DNA of 64,000 nt from Halichondria panicea (GCF_963675165.1 NC_087379.1:4357442-4421441), one strand, 5' to 3'. Positions 1 to 11,216 are shown, numbered from the stretch's first letter. Numbers and translations are program-made. The notes: a model not told the origin generated them from the letters alone.

Positions 1-1998
1 GGGCGGGTCTTCTACCTTATTCATCACACTATTATACCACGTGTCATGCATGCAATTGATCCTCTCTTTTAACACGCTGCATGCATGCATGCGTATAATG
101 ACATTCGTGATCGAAAGTCTTTAAAAACTGACAAAACAATCCTGAAGCAAAGTCAAAGACAAACGTATAGAACATGTATTATAATAGGACAGTCTTTTTT
201 AGGGCATATAATTTATATATACTTCAAATACAAAACCCATGGAAACTAACTATATTTGAATATCCACTTTTAAAGGATTTAGAGCATGACATCCACAACA
301 TGCATGACTATACAATGTGCATTAGCCAATATAAAATGTCACGGTATACCGGTGTATCGCCTCACCAATCTGCATCTCATTCTCAACCATGCATGCAGAT
401 CTACCATATAATTATAGGGGTATATTTCGAGGGTGCATGAACTTTCGCAGAAAGACCGCGTTAGAAAGATTTTTGCTTTGAAGCATGCATGCATGTGATA
501 TTAAATGTGTGGGTGATATAAACAAAAATTAGCTTAATCAGTGAAAACCACAAACTTTACGGGTGTCAAACATGTCACAATAGTGTCTATACCCTAAAAC
601 AGCCAAACTATCAGACACACGATGTATACATGCATGCATGCCTATATAATTATATACACGAAAAATACTTGCAGCAAATAATCATGCACACGAAGTAATC
701 CAGACCATGCATAGCTTGGAGGGGTGGATTTCTCATCATTCATTACTTGTTTATTCATACTACATGTAAGGGGCGGGTCTCTCTACATTATTTTATTACC
801 CCGTGCATGTGCAGCATGCAGCAGAGGTAGAGTGATTGCATGGTGTGTGTGTGTGGGCACAAAAAGGAGCTGTTTGAATCGTTGAGATTCACGATCATTT
901 CCCGTAATGTTAAGGTCATTGCGATAAAGTTATTGTATATCTGTTTTGCCGCTGTGTAATGAAGATCAACACAGGGTGAATGCTCTATAGATGCTCAGTA
1001 TACTGAGCATTTTGTTATTACCCAGTGCGTGCGCAGCGCGCAGCAGGGGTAGTGATTGGTGTGTGTGATCTAATAGTTGTTTTATAGATTCACAATGATC
1101 CCTGATTCCCAATCAATGTTAACTTAGGGTCATTACGGTAAAAAGCAGTTGTCATATCCATTCTACTGAGCATCTTGTTTATGAAGTTAATGAAAGCACC
1201 GCAGATGCTGATACCTCAGTGGAGGTGCCAAAGCTACATAACCTACTAATAGCTAGCTTTTATACACACCTTGATCATGACCAACATTTTTAATTTTGCT
1301 ACATGCAAAATCCAGAATCACAGGGAATCTAAAGAGTGGGTAATGACCAACGATGATTGTTGTTAATTAGCTAGGGTCAAGTGGCTCCAGCCCCCTTTGC
1401 CCACTCCACGTGTGAATTTTGCACACGCTAGATTGATTGAGAGGCGTGGTCAACACCGACTCTTTAATATAATATTCATCACTATTGGCTAGCACCCACT
1501 TAGAATGATGATTTTATGATTTACTATTGCGTAACAGGCCAGAACAAAACTCTGGATATTCCGTGCAACGGTAGGCGCCCGACTAAAAAGTACTTCCATT
1601 TTCCGCATTCCACTGCCCTCCAAGATGAGGGATAGCAACAATTGTCAAGGGGCGTGCATCATCATTTCCGCTAGACTACTCCCCTTTTATTAGCAAATTA
1701 CTTATGCATTGTGTACATTGTAGATATACATGCTTCTATATCATTGAAGACAAGCCATCAGCTATTAAGCTCGATCCTCTTATAAACTTATGTGCAAATA
1801 CAACCATTAATTTTATTTCGAAACATACATTATACAAAAATTATATACCTCTTCTGTATTTTTTGAGGGAAGCAAACATGTTGCAAGGCATTAGCACAGC
1901 GCTTACAACATTAAGTTGTTGCAGAGATACAGCTATGCTAGAGATAGCAAAGTAACACAATTTGCAGTTGCACAAAAAGCATAAATAATGAGACTCAC
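1..1998. other. Gene-poor repeat-rich stretch
   Basis: I see no convincing gene; the short open frames have no recognisable content. The stretch holds many TGCATGCATG palindromes and two diverged near-duplicate blocks at about 803-975 and 1016-1150. Both run TTATTACCC(C/A)GTGC, CAGCAG, GGGTAG, GTGTGTG, GATTCAC, then GGTCATT, so they look like old tandem copies of one repeat. A fragment at about 1880-1900 (GGCATTAGCACAGCGC) matches the end of longer repeats near 28740 and 53500. Confidence 0.6.
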
Positions 1999-2148
1999 TG
2001 AGACTAAGCTGCAGTTCTAGAAGCTTATATAGCACAAAACAGTAAAGCTAACTAGACAAGTGTACACCTTAACACCTATACAGTTTAGTCTATAACACTG
2101 TTCTTGTTCTACCATGTTTAATTAATCAAGTTCTAACAAGATCCAACA
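1999..2148 (-). repeat. 3' LTR of the copia element
   Basis: About 150 bp, aligning with 4782-4949. On the minus strand it begins TGTTGGATC, a classic copia LTR start, directly after a purine-rich tract (AGTGAGAAGGAG, 2149-2160). It lacks an internal stretch of about 18 bp present in the other LTR and has scattered substitutions, so the insertion is not recent. Confidence 0.8.
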
Positions 2149-2155
2149 CTCCTTC

Positions 2156-2710
2156 TCACTTGCTCGAGAATGAGACGGGGAGAGAAACAATTCCAGCCAT
2201 CTTCCTCAACAATTCGAAAGTACCACATGACAGTCCTTTGGTTAACATATCGGCCACCATCTGACCACTCGGACAATACTTAAGTTCAATAGTTCCAGCA
2301 CTGACTTGCTCACGTACGAAACAAACATCACTCTCAACAGACTTAGCAAGTTTCGAACTAGCATCAACCGGAGTGCTGACACACTTTGCATCCTGCATGC
2401 CATACTTCTCAATCACCTTGTCAATGTATGCAGGTTGCAAACGTCCTCATCCTGGAGAGACTTCATTTCAGCCTCCATGGCTCGTTCCCTTGTTGAAATT
2501 TGTAGCAACGTCTTCATATGACTTGTTCATGCACCAGTGACAACAAATACTCCTTCTGCATAGTAGTTAGGTCTGTGTCGGATTCTCTGAGACCTTCGAG
2601 GTTCTGTCTCAGTGACCACTTGATCAGGCATGGTCTCTTCAGCACCAATTTCCTCCAAAAAATCACCATCATTGACAACCTCAAAATAACCAACCGGCTC
2701 AACATCACGA
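2156..2710 (-). pseudogene. copia linker plus RT/RNase H remnant
   Basis: One minus-strand frame reads the proline/arginine linker usual before RT (EPRRSQRIRHRP) to an in-frame stop near 2527, then the first residues of the RT domain (AMEAEMKSLQDEDV). It joins directly to the far C-terminal RT segment (QPAYIDKVIEKYGMQD), and that joins directly to the last part of RNase H (VADMLTKGL). The RT palm and the RNase H core are therefore deleted. It is inferred to be non-functional. Confidence 0.8.
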
Positions 2711-2744
2711 CATTCTTTCAGTCCGAACTCAAGTTCATTAAACT

Positions 2745-3483
2745 TTACATCTCGACTGTAAAATACCTTGCTTCGGTCAGGGTCAAATAACTTTCACTTC
2801 TGTGCCATAGCCAACCAACACTAGCGACAACATCAAGTTTCTTTCGTTTGTTCTTGGCAAAATGTGCAAAACTGACACATCCAAATGCTCGAAGATTCTT
2901 CACATTTGGTTTCTTTCCGTGAAATGCCTCAAATGGTGTCATTCCTTTTACAGCTTTAGTAGGACTGCGGTTCCGAAGATAGGCTGCAGTAGATAAGGTC
3001 TCTGCCCAGAACTTCTGCTTCATAGACCTTGTCATTTCGATCAGGGTACGATTAAGTCGTTCAGCAAACTCCGTTTTGTTTCGGAGTACGGGGAACTGTG
3101 CGCTCATGAGTAACTCCTTCTGACCTCAAATACTCGGTAAATCTTTCTGTGTACTCGCCACCATTGTCCGACCTACCGCTCGACTTTTCGACCATAGCCT
3201 TCCAATCCTGATATCGTTTGAAAACCTCGTCTTTCGTCTTCAAGAAATAAACCCAGACATATCGAGTTCGATCATCGATAATTGTGAGAAAATACTCAGC
3301 ACCGCCTAGAGATTTGGTATTCAGTTTCCCTGTGTGCACTAGGTCAAGTGATTCTTTGGCTCTTGTACCACCACCAACAGGGAAGGGACTCTTGTGGTGC
3401 TTACCTTTAGTGCAGGGCTCACAGAAACTGATTTCTTTCGAACCACCATAGTCAAAACCATCAACCATTTGATCAATCACCAA
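2745..3483 (-). pseudogene. copia integrase, two overlapping frames
   Basis: Frame 3061-3483 carries the end of the zinc-binding region (CEPCTKGKH) and the catalytic core, with IIDDRTRYVWVYFLK and SDNGGEYT. It shifts frame near 3100 into 2745-3107, which continues the core and C-terminal part (NRTLIEMTRSM, TPFEAFHGKKPNVKNLRAFGC). In copia elements this enzyme inserts the cDNA. The frameshift breaks the domain, so no full integrase is made. Confidence 0.88.
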
Positions 3484-3699
3484 TCCTTTTAAGCTCCATA
3501 CCGTTTATGCCAAACATCTTCCTTGGTTTCAGCAGCATTTACCTGCTCGTTAGACTGACAATCCAGGAAATATATACAGACTACCACATCTTTTAGCTGT
3601 GGCAATCACCTTGTTCTTAGAGTTCACGATCTGACACCCAGATTCATCAAACTTCGTCATTTTTCCACCTTCAGATGCCTTCGACACACTAATCAAATT

Positions 3700-4626
3700 T
3701 TAGCTGAGATCTGGAACATGCAATGCATTCTTCACTGGACATCGTTTCAACCGACCACCAGGCAACTTCATTATCAAAGAAACTGTTCCACGACCAACTA
3801 CCTCCAAACTTCTACCGCTAACCTTTTCGTGCAAGCATCGATAGTCCGTGAACAAGTGTCTTGAGGTACACATATGGCTGGTTGCCCCAGAATCAATAAT
3901 CCAGTCAGCTGATGTTCTTGCAGCAAATGCATGACCAACCACCAGTGCGTCCTCGTCACTGTCTTCAATTATTTCATGCTTGTCATCCTTAGCCTTCAAC
4001 TGCCAACAGTCTCGTTTAAAGTGTCCCATTTTTCCACAGTGATGACATGGACCTTTCTCCTTGGACTTCTTCCATTTTGCTGGCATTGTTTTCTTATCCT
4101 CAGCACTGCTTCCACCTCGCACTTTCAGCTTTACTTCGTGGTGCAACAACTTCTCCGTTACAATTTCCATCTTTGGAACATCCTCACTCACTTCCAGAGC
4201 TGTAACCAAACCACTAAACGATTTCGGTAAACTCGCTAACAGATACACAACACGATCATCTTCCGTCAATGGAACATCCATTTCCGACAAAGCATTGAAC
4301 AATTCCGTCATTTCTTGAATATGTTCCTGTACTGCGTGTCCTTCCTTTAGCCTCAAGGAATGTAGTTTCTGACGGAGCTCAAGCTTGTTTCCCCAGGACT
4401 TTTTCATGAACTGGTCACTTGGCTCGCCTATCAAATAGAGCAAACTCATATCAATCGACAACACAACAATCGCTAAAGCCCGATCACATTCTCCAACATA
4501 CTTGGCAAAACCAGCGTCCCCTTCTCCCGGTGCAATCTCCGTGCCTTCTACAATTCTCCAGACTCCTTCTTTCATTAGAGCCATGAGTCTTCCATGTTGC
4601 GTAGTTAGTTCCAGACAATGGGACAA
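3700..4626 (-). pseudogene. copia gag and protease region
   Basis: An open frame of 308 codons. The N-terminal half is a gag-like helical domain of the UBN2/copia kind. A CCHC zinc knuckle follows (CHHCGKMGHFKRDC, near residue 195) and then an aspartic-protease active site, DSGAT, in a WIIDSGATSHM context near residue 245. In the family the first packages RNA and the second cleaves the polyprotein. The frame breaks at 3700, before the GAG-pre-integrase region, so the original single polyprotein frame is already interrupted. Confidence 0.88.
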
Positions 4627-4781
4627 ACGCTGTCGTACTCCTAAACTCGGCCATTGCTTCTACTGACTTGCACTCAACTAGCGAACTCCCAAACTATTAG
4701 ACCGCTCGTTACAACAGTCCAATCAACTCAACTACCAACAACAACAACCAATAAATCGGCTGCACTCACTCCACTAAATGA

Positions 4782-4949
4782 TGATACTAAGCTGCAGTTC
4801 TAGAAGCTTATATAGCACAAAACAGTAAAGCTAAAATTAGCTGTCTATTCTAGTCTATATTCTAGACAAGAACTTAACACCTATACAGTTTAGTCTATAT
4901 CACTATTCTAGTTCTACCATGTTTAATCAAGTTCTAACAAGATCCAACA
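4782..4949 (-). repeat. 5' LTR of the copia element
   Basis: About 168 bp, starting TGTTGGATC on the minus strand and matching 1999-2148. Its outer edge lies 10 bp past the stop codon of the neighbouring minus-strand pore-former-like gene, so it probably replaced or interrupted that gene's 3' UTR. Confidence 0.8.
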
Positions 4950-4959
4950 TAAGTTTCTC

Positions 4960-6048
4960 TTATCCATCCTTGGCTTGAGCTTGAATCGCTTTCACCGGTT
5001 CATTGGAAGTTGCAGGCATCTTCTGCTCGAGTCGGCCACAATTTGATTGAAGATTTTTAGCTTGCTGAAGAACAACTCCCCAATCGTTGTTGGCTGCCTT
5101 TAGGTTGATGAGGACCGCCGCATCTTGCTGTAGTGAAATTTTTTGAAGATGTGCTATTGCTTCGTGCATATTATCACACAGTGCAACCCATCCGTCGACA
5201 ACATTGGCTGAGAAAGTGACGACATTCTCTGTATTCTTTTGAAGGTCAGATATTTGGTCCTCAATCAGATCAAGCTGTGTAACTCGAGACTTAATTTTCT
5301 TGATAGCTATTGTCAGATCCTTTACTTTCTGTACTGCTTCTGCATACTCGTGAAGCAGAACACCCATGGCAGTTACCTCCCCTGCCATGAAAATGCCGCC
5401 ACCAATAAGTACACCAATGCCAATTTCAGGAAACATTGCCATAGCAACAGCCGTTACGGGTAGAGTTGCTCCACAGACAAGAATAGCAACGACTTCTAAA
5501 CTGGATATAGTATCCCATTTGACACGACTTGCCTGATCGTCTTGTATTTTCATTTTATCTTTGGTTATCACTTTGTTTGCTTCTGTGAAATCTTTTTGGA
5601 ATTCACTGTAGAGTGGTTCAAAATCATTATGGAATTGCTTGATACTAGTAGCAATTTCGTTTGCCCTCGATAACTTACTCTGCAATTCCGGGATAAGAGC
5701 TCCTTTGAGGGCCTGCACAAACTCATCCCTTGCATCCATATCGCCAGCCTGGAGTCTTGGGATCAATTCCAGAAGCGCATTGTATGTTGCCTGGAAGGTA
5801 TTGGCATAGTCAATGATCTCAGCAGTAGTATTGATGATGAGAGGCCAAATTTTGTCAACCCATTCTTGAGATTGATTTTGTGCGGATTTTTGATGACCTA
5901 GAAGCTTCGGTATTTCTGGAAGAGCATTGATTACAGCTTGCTGGAGGATCAGGCGAGCATTCTCGGTCACAACTGTTGCACCACCAGCCACTGAAGAGTT
6001 TACATTATGACCTTGATTTGTCACTGTTGTTGATTTTTCAGTTTCCAT
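4960..6048 (-). CDS. Helical pore-forming toxin-like protein (ClyA/HBL type)
   Basis: A 362-residue single-exon frame with an in-frame stop just upstream of the ATG. It is almost wholly predicted helix. A hydrophobic hairpin-like block at about residues 185-231 (VVAILVCGATLPVTA through GVLIGGGIFMAG to MGVLL) sits between long amphipathic coiled-coil-like arms (about 30-180 and 232-335). This layout and length resemble the alpha-pore-forming ClyA/HBL/Nhe family, in which the hairpin inserts into membranes. No signal peptide is visible. It has no intron, unlike the other intact cellular genes here except the two transporters, which is compatible with horizontal transfer or retroposition. Its 3' end abuts a copia LTR. 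The family call rests on architecture alone and pore formation is unproven. Confidence 0.6.
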   Translation of the reverse strand: METEKSTTVTNQGHNVNSSVAGGATVVTENARLILQQAVINALPEIPKLLGHQKSAQNQSQEWVDKIWPLIINTTAEIIDYANTFQATYNALLELIPRLQAGDMDARDEFVQALKGALIPELQSKLSRANEIATSIKQFHNDFEPLYSEFQKDFTEANKVITKDKMKIQDDQASRVKWDTISSLEVVAILVCGATLPVTAVAMAMFPEIGIGVLIGGGIFMAGEVTAMGVLLHEYAEAVQKVKDLTIAIKKIKSRVTQLDLIEDQISDLQKNTENVVTFSANVVDGWVALCDNMHEAIAHLQKISLQQDAAVLINLKAANNDWGVVLQQAKNLQSNCGRLEQKMPATSNEPVKAIQAQAKDG

Positions 6049-7679
6049 TGCAGCAATAGCCTACAGGAATAGCACAATTTACTAGAGTGACTTGAATGAG
6101 GCGGGGTACAGGGGCGTTTTCTAGAGATTGAAGCAGGAGGGTGCACAAGAGCACAGAAAAAAATGGGGCTGTTACGCGCGCGATTTTACGCCCCCGCATT
6201 TATTTCGGCGTGTCTTTTAGCTCCTCCCCATGCACCCTTGCATCAAAAAAGTACAGCACACTGGAAACGAGCGACTTTTACTACTCTCAAACAAAGCCAA
6301 AAATACTCTAGAGCTTCTCTCTTCCATTCTAGTCATGTTACTAGACAAAGCATCTAGCTACTATGTGTATCTTCTTGTAAATGACAATACAATGTAATGT
6401 TGTAGTTTGTAGCCTAGAGCAATCTATAGTACCGGTACTATAGCTCATAGTTCCCTGCTAAATACACTCAAACGGGATCTAATACATGCATAGCGTGATA
6501 ATAAGACATAATTATGAGTCAGTCATCTTGTAGGATCTCCATGCACTATTCTCCTGGGGTACATCCTAGCAAACTGGTCAATCACTGCAATGGGGATGTC
6601 CAGTCAATCTAGTGTTAGTCACTGCTTCTCAGTATCTCTCAGTGGAGCAAGAGGTGACTGGGAGAGTGCAGAGGATCTTGATCAGCTATTATGCATTACA
6701 TAACAACATAGCCTCGATTCCAGGCGGATTAAAATCGGCCTTGAATCGAGGCTAATAACAACATTGCAATGCTGGTTGCGCATGCTCAATTGGGCTTGGT
6801 CATGAAGACTTGTAATCGCTGCACATACCTCTGGAGCTGCACCGTTAGCTAGCTAGCTACTGAGTGATAGGATTAGTTTCATGGTTGTCTGGGAGGACAG
6901 GGGGGTGCTCAAGCCCCCAAAGCCCCCCATTGTACACGCCACTGGGGTAGAATATAAAGAAATACTTGTATATAGGGCTATTTTTTAGGTGAAATTCAGC
7001 TCTCTACGCCTTTCATGCCTTTGGGAAGCAGGAGCATCTTCTTAGTACAAGCTACCTTGTTTTAGAATGGCTGAGTTGGTGCCACAGCAAGTTAAAAGTT
7101 GCCATACTCAGAGGATATGAAAAACAGTTGACCTTTTTTTAGAAAAAATTTTCAGCTGTTAATCTTTGCCACCCCTGCAAACCTAAGCTATCTACGGCCC
7201 TGAAGTATATAAAACGATCATGCAGGCGAGATAACTAACTCAGATGGGCATAGTTACACATTGAATACATGACTTGAACGTACCCATAGGAAAACAATCA
7301 CTATCTTGCGGTTGGGATCCATTTTGAAGACAGAGGTATACTAATTAAGAGACGATACATGAATTTACAGGAACATATAGACGAGACAATACACGAATTT
7401 ACAGGCCATTCAGTTGTGGATGCACAATTTAAATGTCTTGAAGTGGATACTCAGCTCCAATGGTTTAATTACGATTCATGCAGGAAGACCATGCACTAGC
7501 TGTGAATTAGAGCTGAAGAATGCAATTAGTATTACTACTTGGTTTACTTCCGTAGTTGTTTTAGTCACACCCACCATCAATTTTTAATACATAAGAGAGT
7601 CTATGAACTTGGCAGTATCACGAGTGCGAGTAAGCAAGTGCGAGTAAGCAAGTGTGAGTAAGCAACTGCTACCGTCGTA
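6049..7679. other. Intergenic region
   Basis: No gene seen. The first 300 bases would hold the promoter of the minus-strand pore-former-like gene; a TTCCTGTAG at about 6058-6066 on the minus strand could also be a splice acceptor just before its ATG. The region contains a 46-bp hairpin element (6709-6754) and three tandem copies of a 14-bp unit CGAGTAAGCAAGTG at about 7624-7668. Confidence 0.5.
6709..6754. mobile_element. 46-bp hairpin transposon with 9-bp target duplication
   Basis: Starts TAGCCTCGATTCCAGGC and ends CCTTGAATCGAGGCTA, its near-perfect inverse, with GGATTAAAATC between. Perfect 9-bp direct repeats ATAACAACA flank it (6700-6708 and 6755-6763). The terminal sequence is shared with larger elements at 13836, 43219 and 48616. 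A hairpin this short with a clean duplication appears to have been mobilised as such. Confidence 0.85.
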
Positions 7680-7825
7680 TAGCTGGTAATTTCCGGGGGA
7701 CAAAACATTTGTGGCGTGGTTGAGCAATATTAAGTCACTTCTTGGATAATATTTTCGTGGTTGCTGCTGGTCTGAGCTCCAACCACGAAAACCACAAATA
7801 TTTTGTCCCCCAGAATTACCAGCTA
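7680..7825. repeat. Inverted-repeat miniature element
   Basis: Arms of about 35 bp, TAGCTGGTAATTTCCGGGGG at 7680 and the complementary CCCCCAGAATTACCAGCTA ending at 7825, around a short spacer that itself pairs (GTGGTTG with CAACCAC). Non-coding. It abuts another miniature element at 7824. Confidence 0.75.
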
Positions 7826-7997
7826 CCGTATTACTATAATATTTTGCGGGTGAAAAACCCTTGCGAATGAGCCAAATCAGTAGAAAATTTAACCCTTTGC
7901 GATCTAACTATTTGCGATTTTATTGTTGCGAATTGATCAACCCTCGCAAAGTTCGCATATGTTTGTGATACACGCAAAACATTCTAGTAATACGGTA
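7824..7997. repeat. Miniature element, TACCGTATTACTA ends
   Basis: Inverted termini TACCGTATTACTATAATATT and the complement of ...CATTCTAGTAATACGGTA. The interior has TTGCGAATGAGCCAAATCAG and TTTGCGATCTAACTATTTGCG. Relatives of similar length lie at 45133-45334 and 47033-47229. TA at the edges suggests a Tc1/mariner-type MITE, which is an inference. Confidence 0.75.
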
Positions 7998-8451
7998 TAC
8001 GGTATAAATTATATATACCCGACTTGTGTAGTATCACAACCATGCAGTATACGTGTGTAAAACGACCACATCTCAAGTGACTCTATACAAACCAAGTGTT
8101 TAGACAAGGAATGAGTATCCGACTTGAATAGCAATGCAAAGTGTCTAATTACCCATAAAACGAATAAGGTATATGTAATAGTAGTGACACAGTCATGGCT
8201 CAGCCTGAGTACGTAGGGCCGCAGGCAAACGACATGCACTATACTATATAGGTATATACAATGTGCAAATATGTGTGCAGGAGTGAAGCCGTGTAACAAC
8301 TGCCAGCTTTGTTGCATTCCTTTCTGGTAATATAATCCCTTTATAGAGCACCTATAGTTTGCAACTGCCCACAACCAGTCATGAATATACTTAATCAGTG
8401 AAGACATAAATGAAAGCACTGCGGCCGCGCGGGTGCTGATGCCTCAATGGT
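7998..8451. other. Intergenic, no gene seen
   Basis: A 136-codon minus-strand open frame (8009-8419) has no recognisable domain and biased composition, so I do not call it. The right part (8405-8451, GCACTGC, GGTGCTGATGCCTC) belongs to a repeat also seen near 1195, 22530-22615 and 23888. Confidence 0.5.
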
Positions 8452-8828
8452 TAGGCCTGTGCCAAATATTTACCTATTATTCTTCACACTTCATCAGCCA
8501 CTTCATCAGCCCTATTATTCAAATTGATGACACCTATTATTAACATACACAGCAGCGAAATAAAACACCTATAAATTATATAGCACCAAAAAATGGGATT
8601 ATAAGCCATTAAAGTTTTAATTTCAGCAGCAAAATAACACAAAAAATGTGGTTTCAACATTGATTGGACAAACAATCAGATTTACTGCCATGTAAAATGT
8701 GGGCGTGTTCTGAGCTACTCCGCATGTGCAACTCCATGAATATCATTAAACTATTTTCATAGTGCCTATTGTAAAAAAGACAGCCTATTATTCAACAAAT
8801 TATTCCGAAATATATTGGCACAGGCCTA
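8452..8828. mobile_element. hAT-like MITE, copy 1
   Basis: 377 bp with ends TAGGCCTGTGCCAA and TTGGCACAGGCCTA. Flanks are TCAATGGT (8444-8451) and TCGATGGT (8829-8836), an 8-bp target duplication with one mismatch, as for hAT elements. The interior (CCTATTATTCAAA, ACACAGCAG, AAAACACCTATAAATTA, GGGATTA) is shared with the copy at 14772. Non-coding. Confidence 0.75.
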
Positions 8829-11216
8829 TCGATGGTCCATCAAGGCAGACGATGGAAGTGCCAACATAATAGCTTTTTATACATAAACAAGGAAATGTGG
8901 TTAGACGATAGTGAGTCCGCAATACTATAATTATATGCATAGTAAGACACTCCATCCTCTCAGGTGCTCCTGCATGGTTATAATTATGAGCATAACTATA
9001 ATCATTATGCCCTAAAATGTAAGGCGTATATATACCGGTGTAGAAGCGATATGGGTCCCCCCCTTATTTTGGGGCCCCCGGCCCTAAAACGCTAGCAATT
9101 TGGGGTGTTAGGGGGGGGGCCCCATTGCACTAGCAGTACAGGCCCCCCATAGTGATTTAGGGTCCCCCTAGAGAAGTCTATTCTGAGCAGTGCATGGAGT
9201 CAAGCCAGCACAACAGTAAGAGGAAGGTTGAATAATGTTTATGTAGGCCTAAACTTCTAATACAGAATACTAGCTTATAATTTGTGCTGCTTGGCCGGGT
9301 CACTGAGGATAACAGTATAGAGCAGCCATGCATGTGCAAAGTACCTGCGTTACAGCATTGGTAGCACAAATAGCCATTATATTGACAGACAATACAGTTT
9401 AGAGCAGCAGCCGCAGCTCACTTTGTGTAATTGTTTATACAAAAACTTTTCCTGGCAGAGTTGAGAATAAATCAAAGAGCAAGAAATTGTGAAGGATGGT
9501 AGTCAAGCACCTGTGGGCACACTTGTTATTTTTCAGTGTACCGTGCATGTGTATTACCTCTATATCTGTAGAAATAGCCGGCCCTATGTAGACCAAGGCT
9601 CTGTGTTTTTTGTTATAATAATATAGACAGTACTTAATTGTGTTGTGAAAAAGGCCCTGCTCATCTTTGTTCCTATGTATGTGCTGCATGCATGTTCCGT
9701 GTGTGTGATAAACGTAGAGACTACCCGACATTATGGACTGTCCGTGCGCTATATATACCCCCAACATCCATCCTACAAGATCACACAAATACACCTTACT
9801 TTGAGCATGCATGCATGCTAGAGTTTTAACTGTTATATTATTTTTGTAAATAGTTCTTTTCTGTGGAACTCTCTATACCCAGCACAGTTGTATGTCGTAC
9901 TTTTTTCAAAGTATCGCTCCAACCATGCACCCCTTATACCTTATTGACCTCTCATTTCTAGCAGTATATTTTTATTTTGTGTTTTTGTTTGTTCTGGGGA
10001 GCACCCTTGAGAGGCCTAGCAGCCTGGCTATTGTTCTACCCTTTCCCTTGCTGGATATCATTATCTTATTCTAAGACTCGGAATAGAGCCAGTTAAGGAA
10101 CAGCTATATATATCTTATAACAGGGGCATAAATAATGATATGAACACAATTTCTCGAGTTCAGTTCTGAAGAAAATCTCTGAAGCGAATTTTGTATTGAG
10201 GATACATCTTCCTGCTCTGCATGGTATTGCTTAGACCATAGATTGAATAGGGAGAGGGATTGGAAACGGAAGTTACCTCGAATTATATCCGCATTACGCC
10301 GGGGTTTAATCGAGGCTGTGTATCTAACGTTGGTAAAATCTTGTCTGCTAGATTATACTACATTTGTACTAAAACTTGCACTTCCAACTAACACTTGAGA
10401 CCATATGGGACACAGTACACCGATGAGTTGCACAGTCTTAGCTATATTAGAAGTATTATAGGCACATAAAGATCTCATAGCGTGTTTTGTACCTCTAGCT
10501 CTCTTCACAAAAGTCAAAAATGTATTTTTTCTTTTCTAACTGATGCTCACCATTAGGGGGCATGAGAATGACATTTTAGGGGGCTCTGAATATCTTGTAG
10601 TGATCATTATATTCATGAAACATTGTTTCCCGCGTGTTGAGCAACCGTAACACGGATTAACATCAAAGGCTCTCTGGTGCTAGCCTCTACACAGGCTCTC
10701 CTTTTTCTGTTCTTTATCACAATCGTTCAATAAGATAAAATACTGTATTAATCGTTCAATGAGATAAAATACGGTATTAATTGGAGGAATAAAGAAAGAA
10801 ATAGACGTAAAGTTAGGAAAAAGGAGAGCCTGTATCGGGAAGTCGCGTGAGGGTAGAAGGGTGGTAGAAGGGTGAAAATGAGCGTGGGCATGCTGAGCTA
10901 GAGATGTTGGACTGCCCACGCAGAGATCTATGACTAATAAAACTTTGCCTGCAGCAAGTAGTCTCGATTTCCAGCCTCTTTGCAAGAGTCTGGTGAACTT
11001 CACTATCACCACTTGTGTCAGGCCCTAAGTGCCGCGGTTAGATAACCTAGTAGTGATAATTGGGTGTTAACCAAATAGTGTAGTGGTGGGTGTTACCCAT
11101 GCACTGTGTGGTGAAATTCATGCAATCACTGAATGGGTACAGGTGTGGCCAAAAATCATTGTGGAACATTTAGTTTATGACTTTCAAGATTTAGTACATA
11201 ATTATAGTGCAAGACT
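8829..11216. other. Intergenic, repeats only
   Basis: No convincing gene. At about 9030-9180 is a G/C-run block (CCGGTGTAGAAGCGATATGGG, then runs of C and G) recurring in inverse orientation near 13410-13510. At about 10236-10320 lies one end of the CATAGATTGAATAGGGAGAG repeat, related to the 55348-55932 element and to 13140-13190. The region just before 11217 presumably held the promoter of the decayed helicase. Confidence 0.5.

Larger units (their letters stand above)
1999..4949 (-). mobile_element. Defective Ty1/copia LTR retrotransposon
   Basis: A 2.95-kb element read on the minus strand: 5' LTR (4782-4949), gag with zinc knuckle, protease, integrase, linker, a reverse transcriptase and RNase H stub, a purine-rich tract, and 3' LTR (1999-2148). 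The gag-protease-integrase-RT order is that of copia elements, normally about 4.5-5 kb; here most of RT and the RNase H core are missing. The 5-bp flanks (CTCAC at 1994-1998, TAAGT at 4950-4954) do not match, so either the target duplication is lost or the outer LTR edge is off by a few bases. It has stops and frameshifts and cannot be autonomous. Confidence 0.9.

Noticed and set aside
1-2000. TGCATGCATG arrays as possible CRISPR-like or regulatory arrays
   Set aside because: These are short palindromic microsatellites scattered through the whole window without regular spacing.
8009-8419. 136-codon minus-strand open frame
   Set aside because: No recognisable domain, a Cys/Tyr/His-heavy composition typical of random AT-rich translation, and its start overlaps a dispersed repeat.
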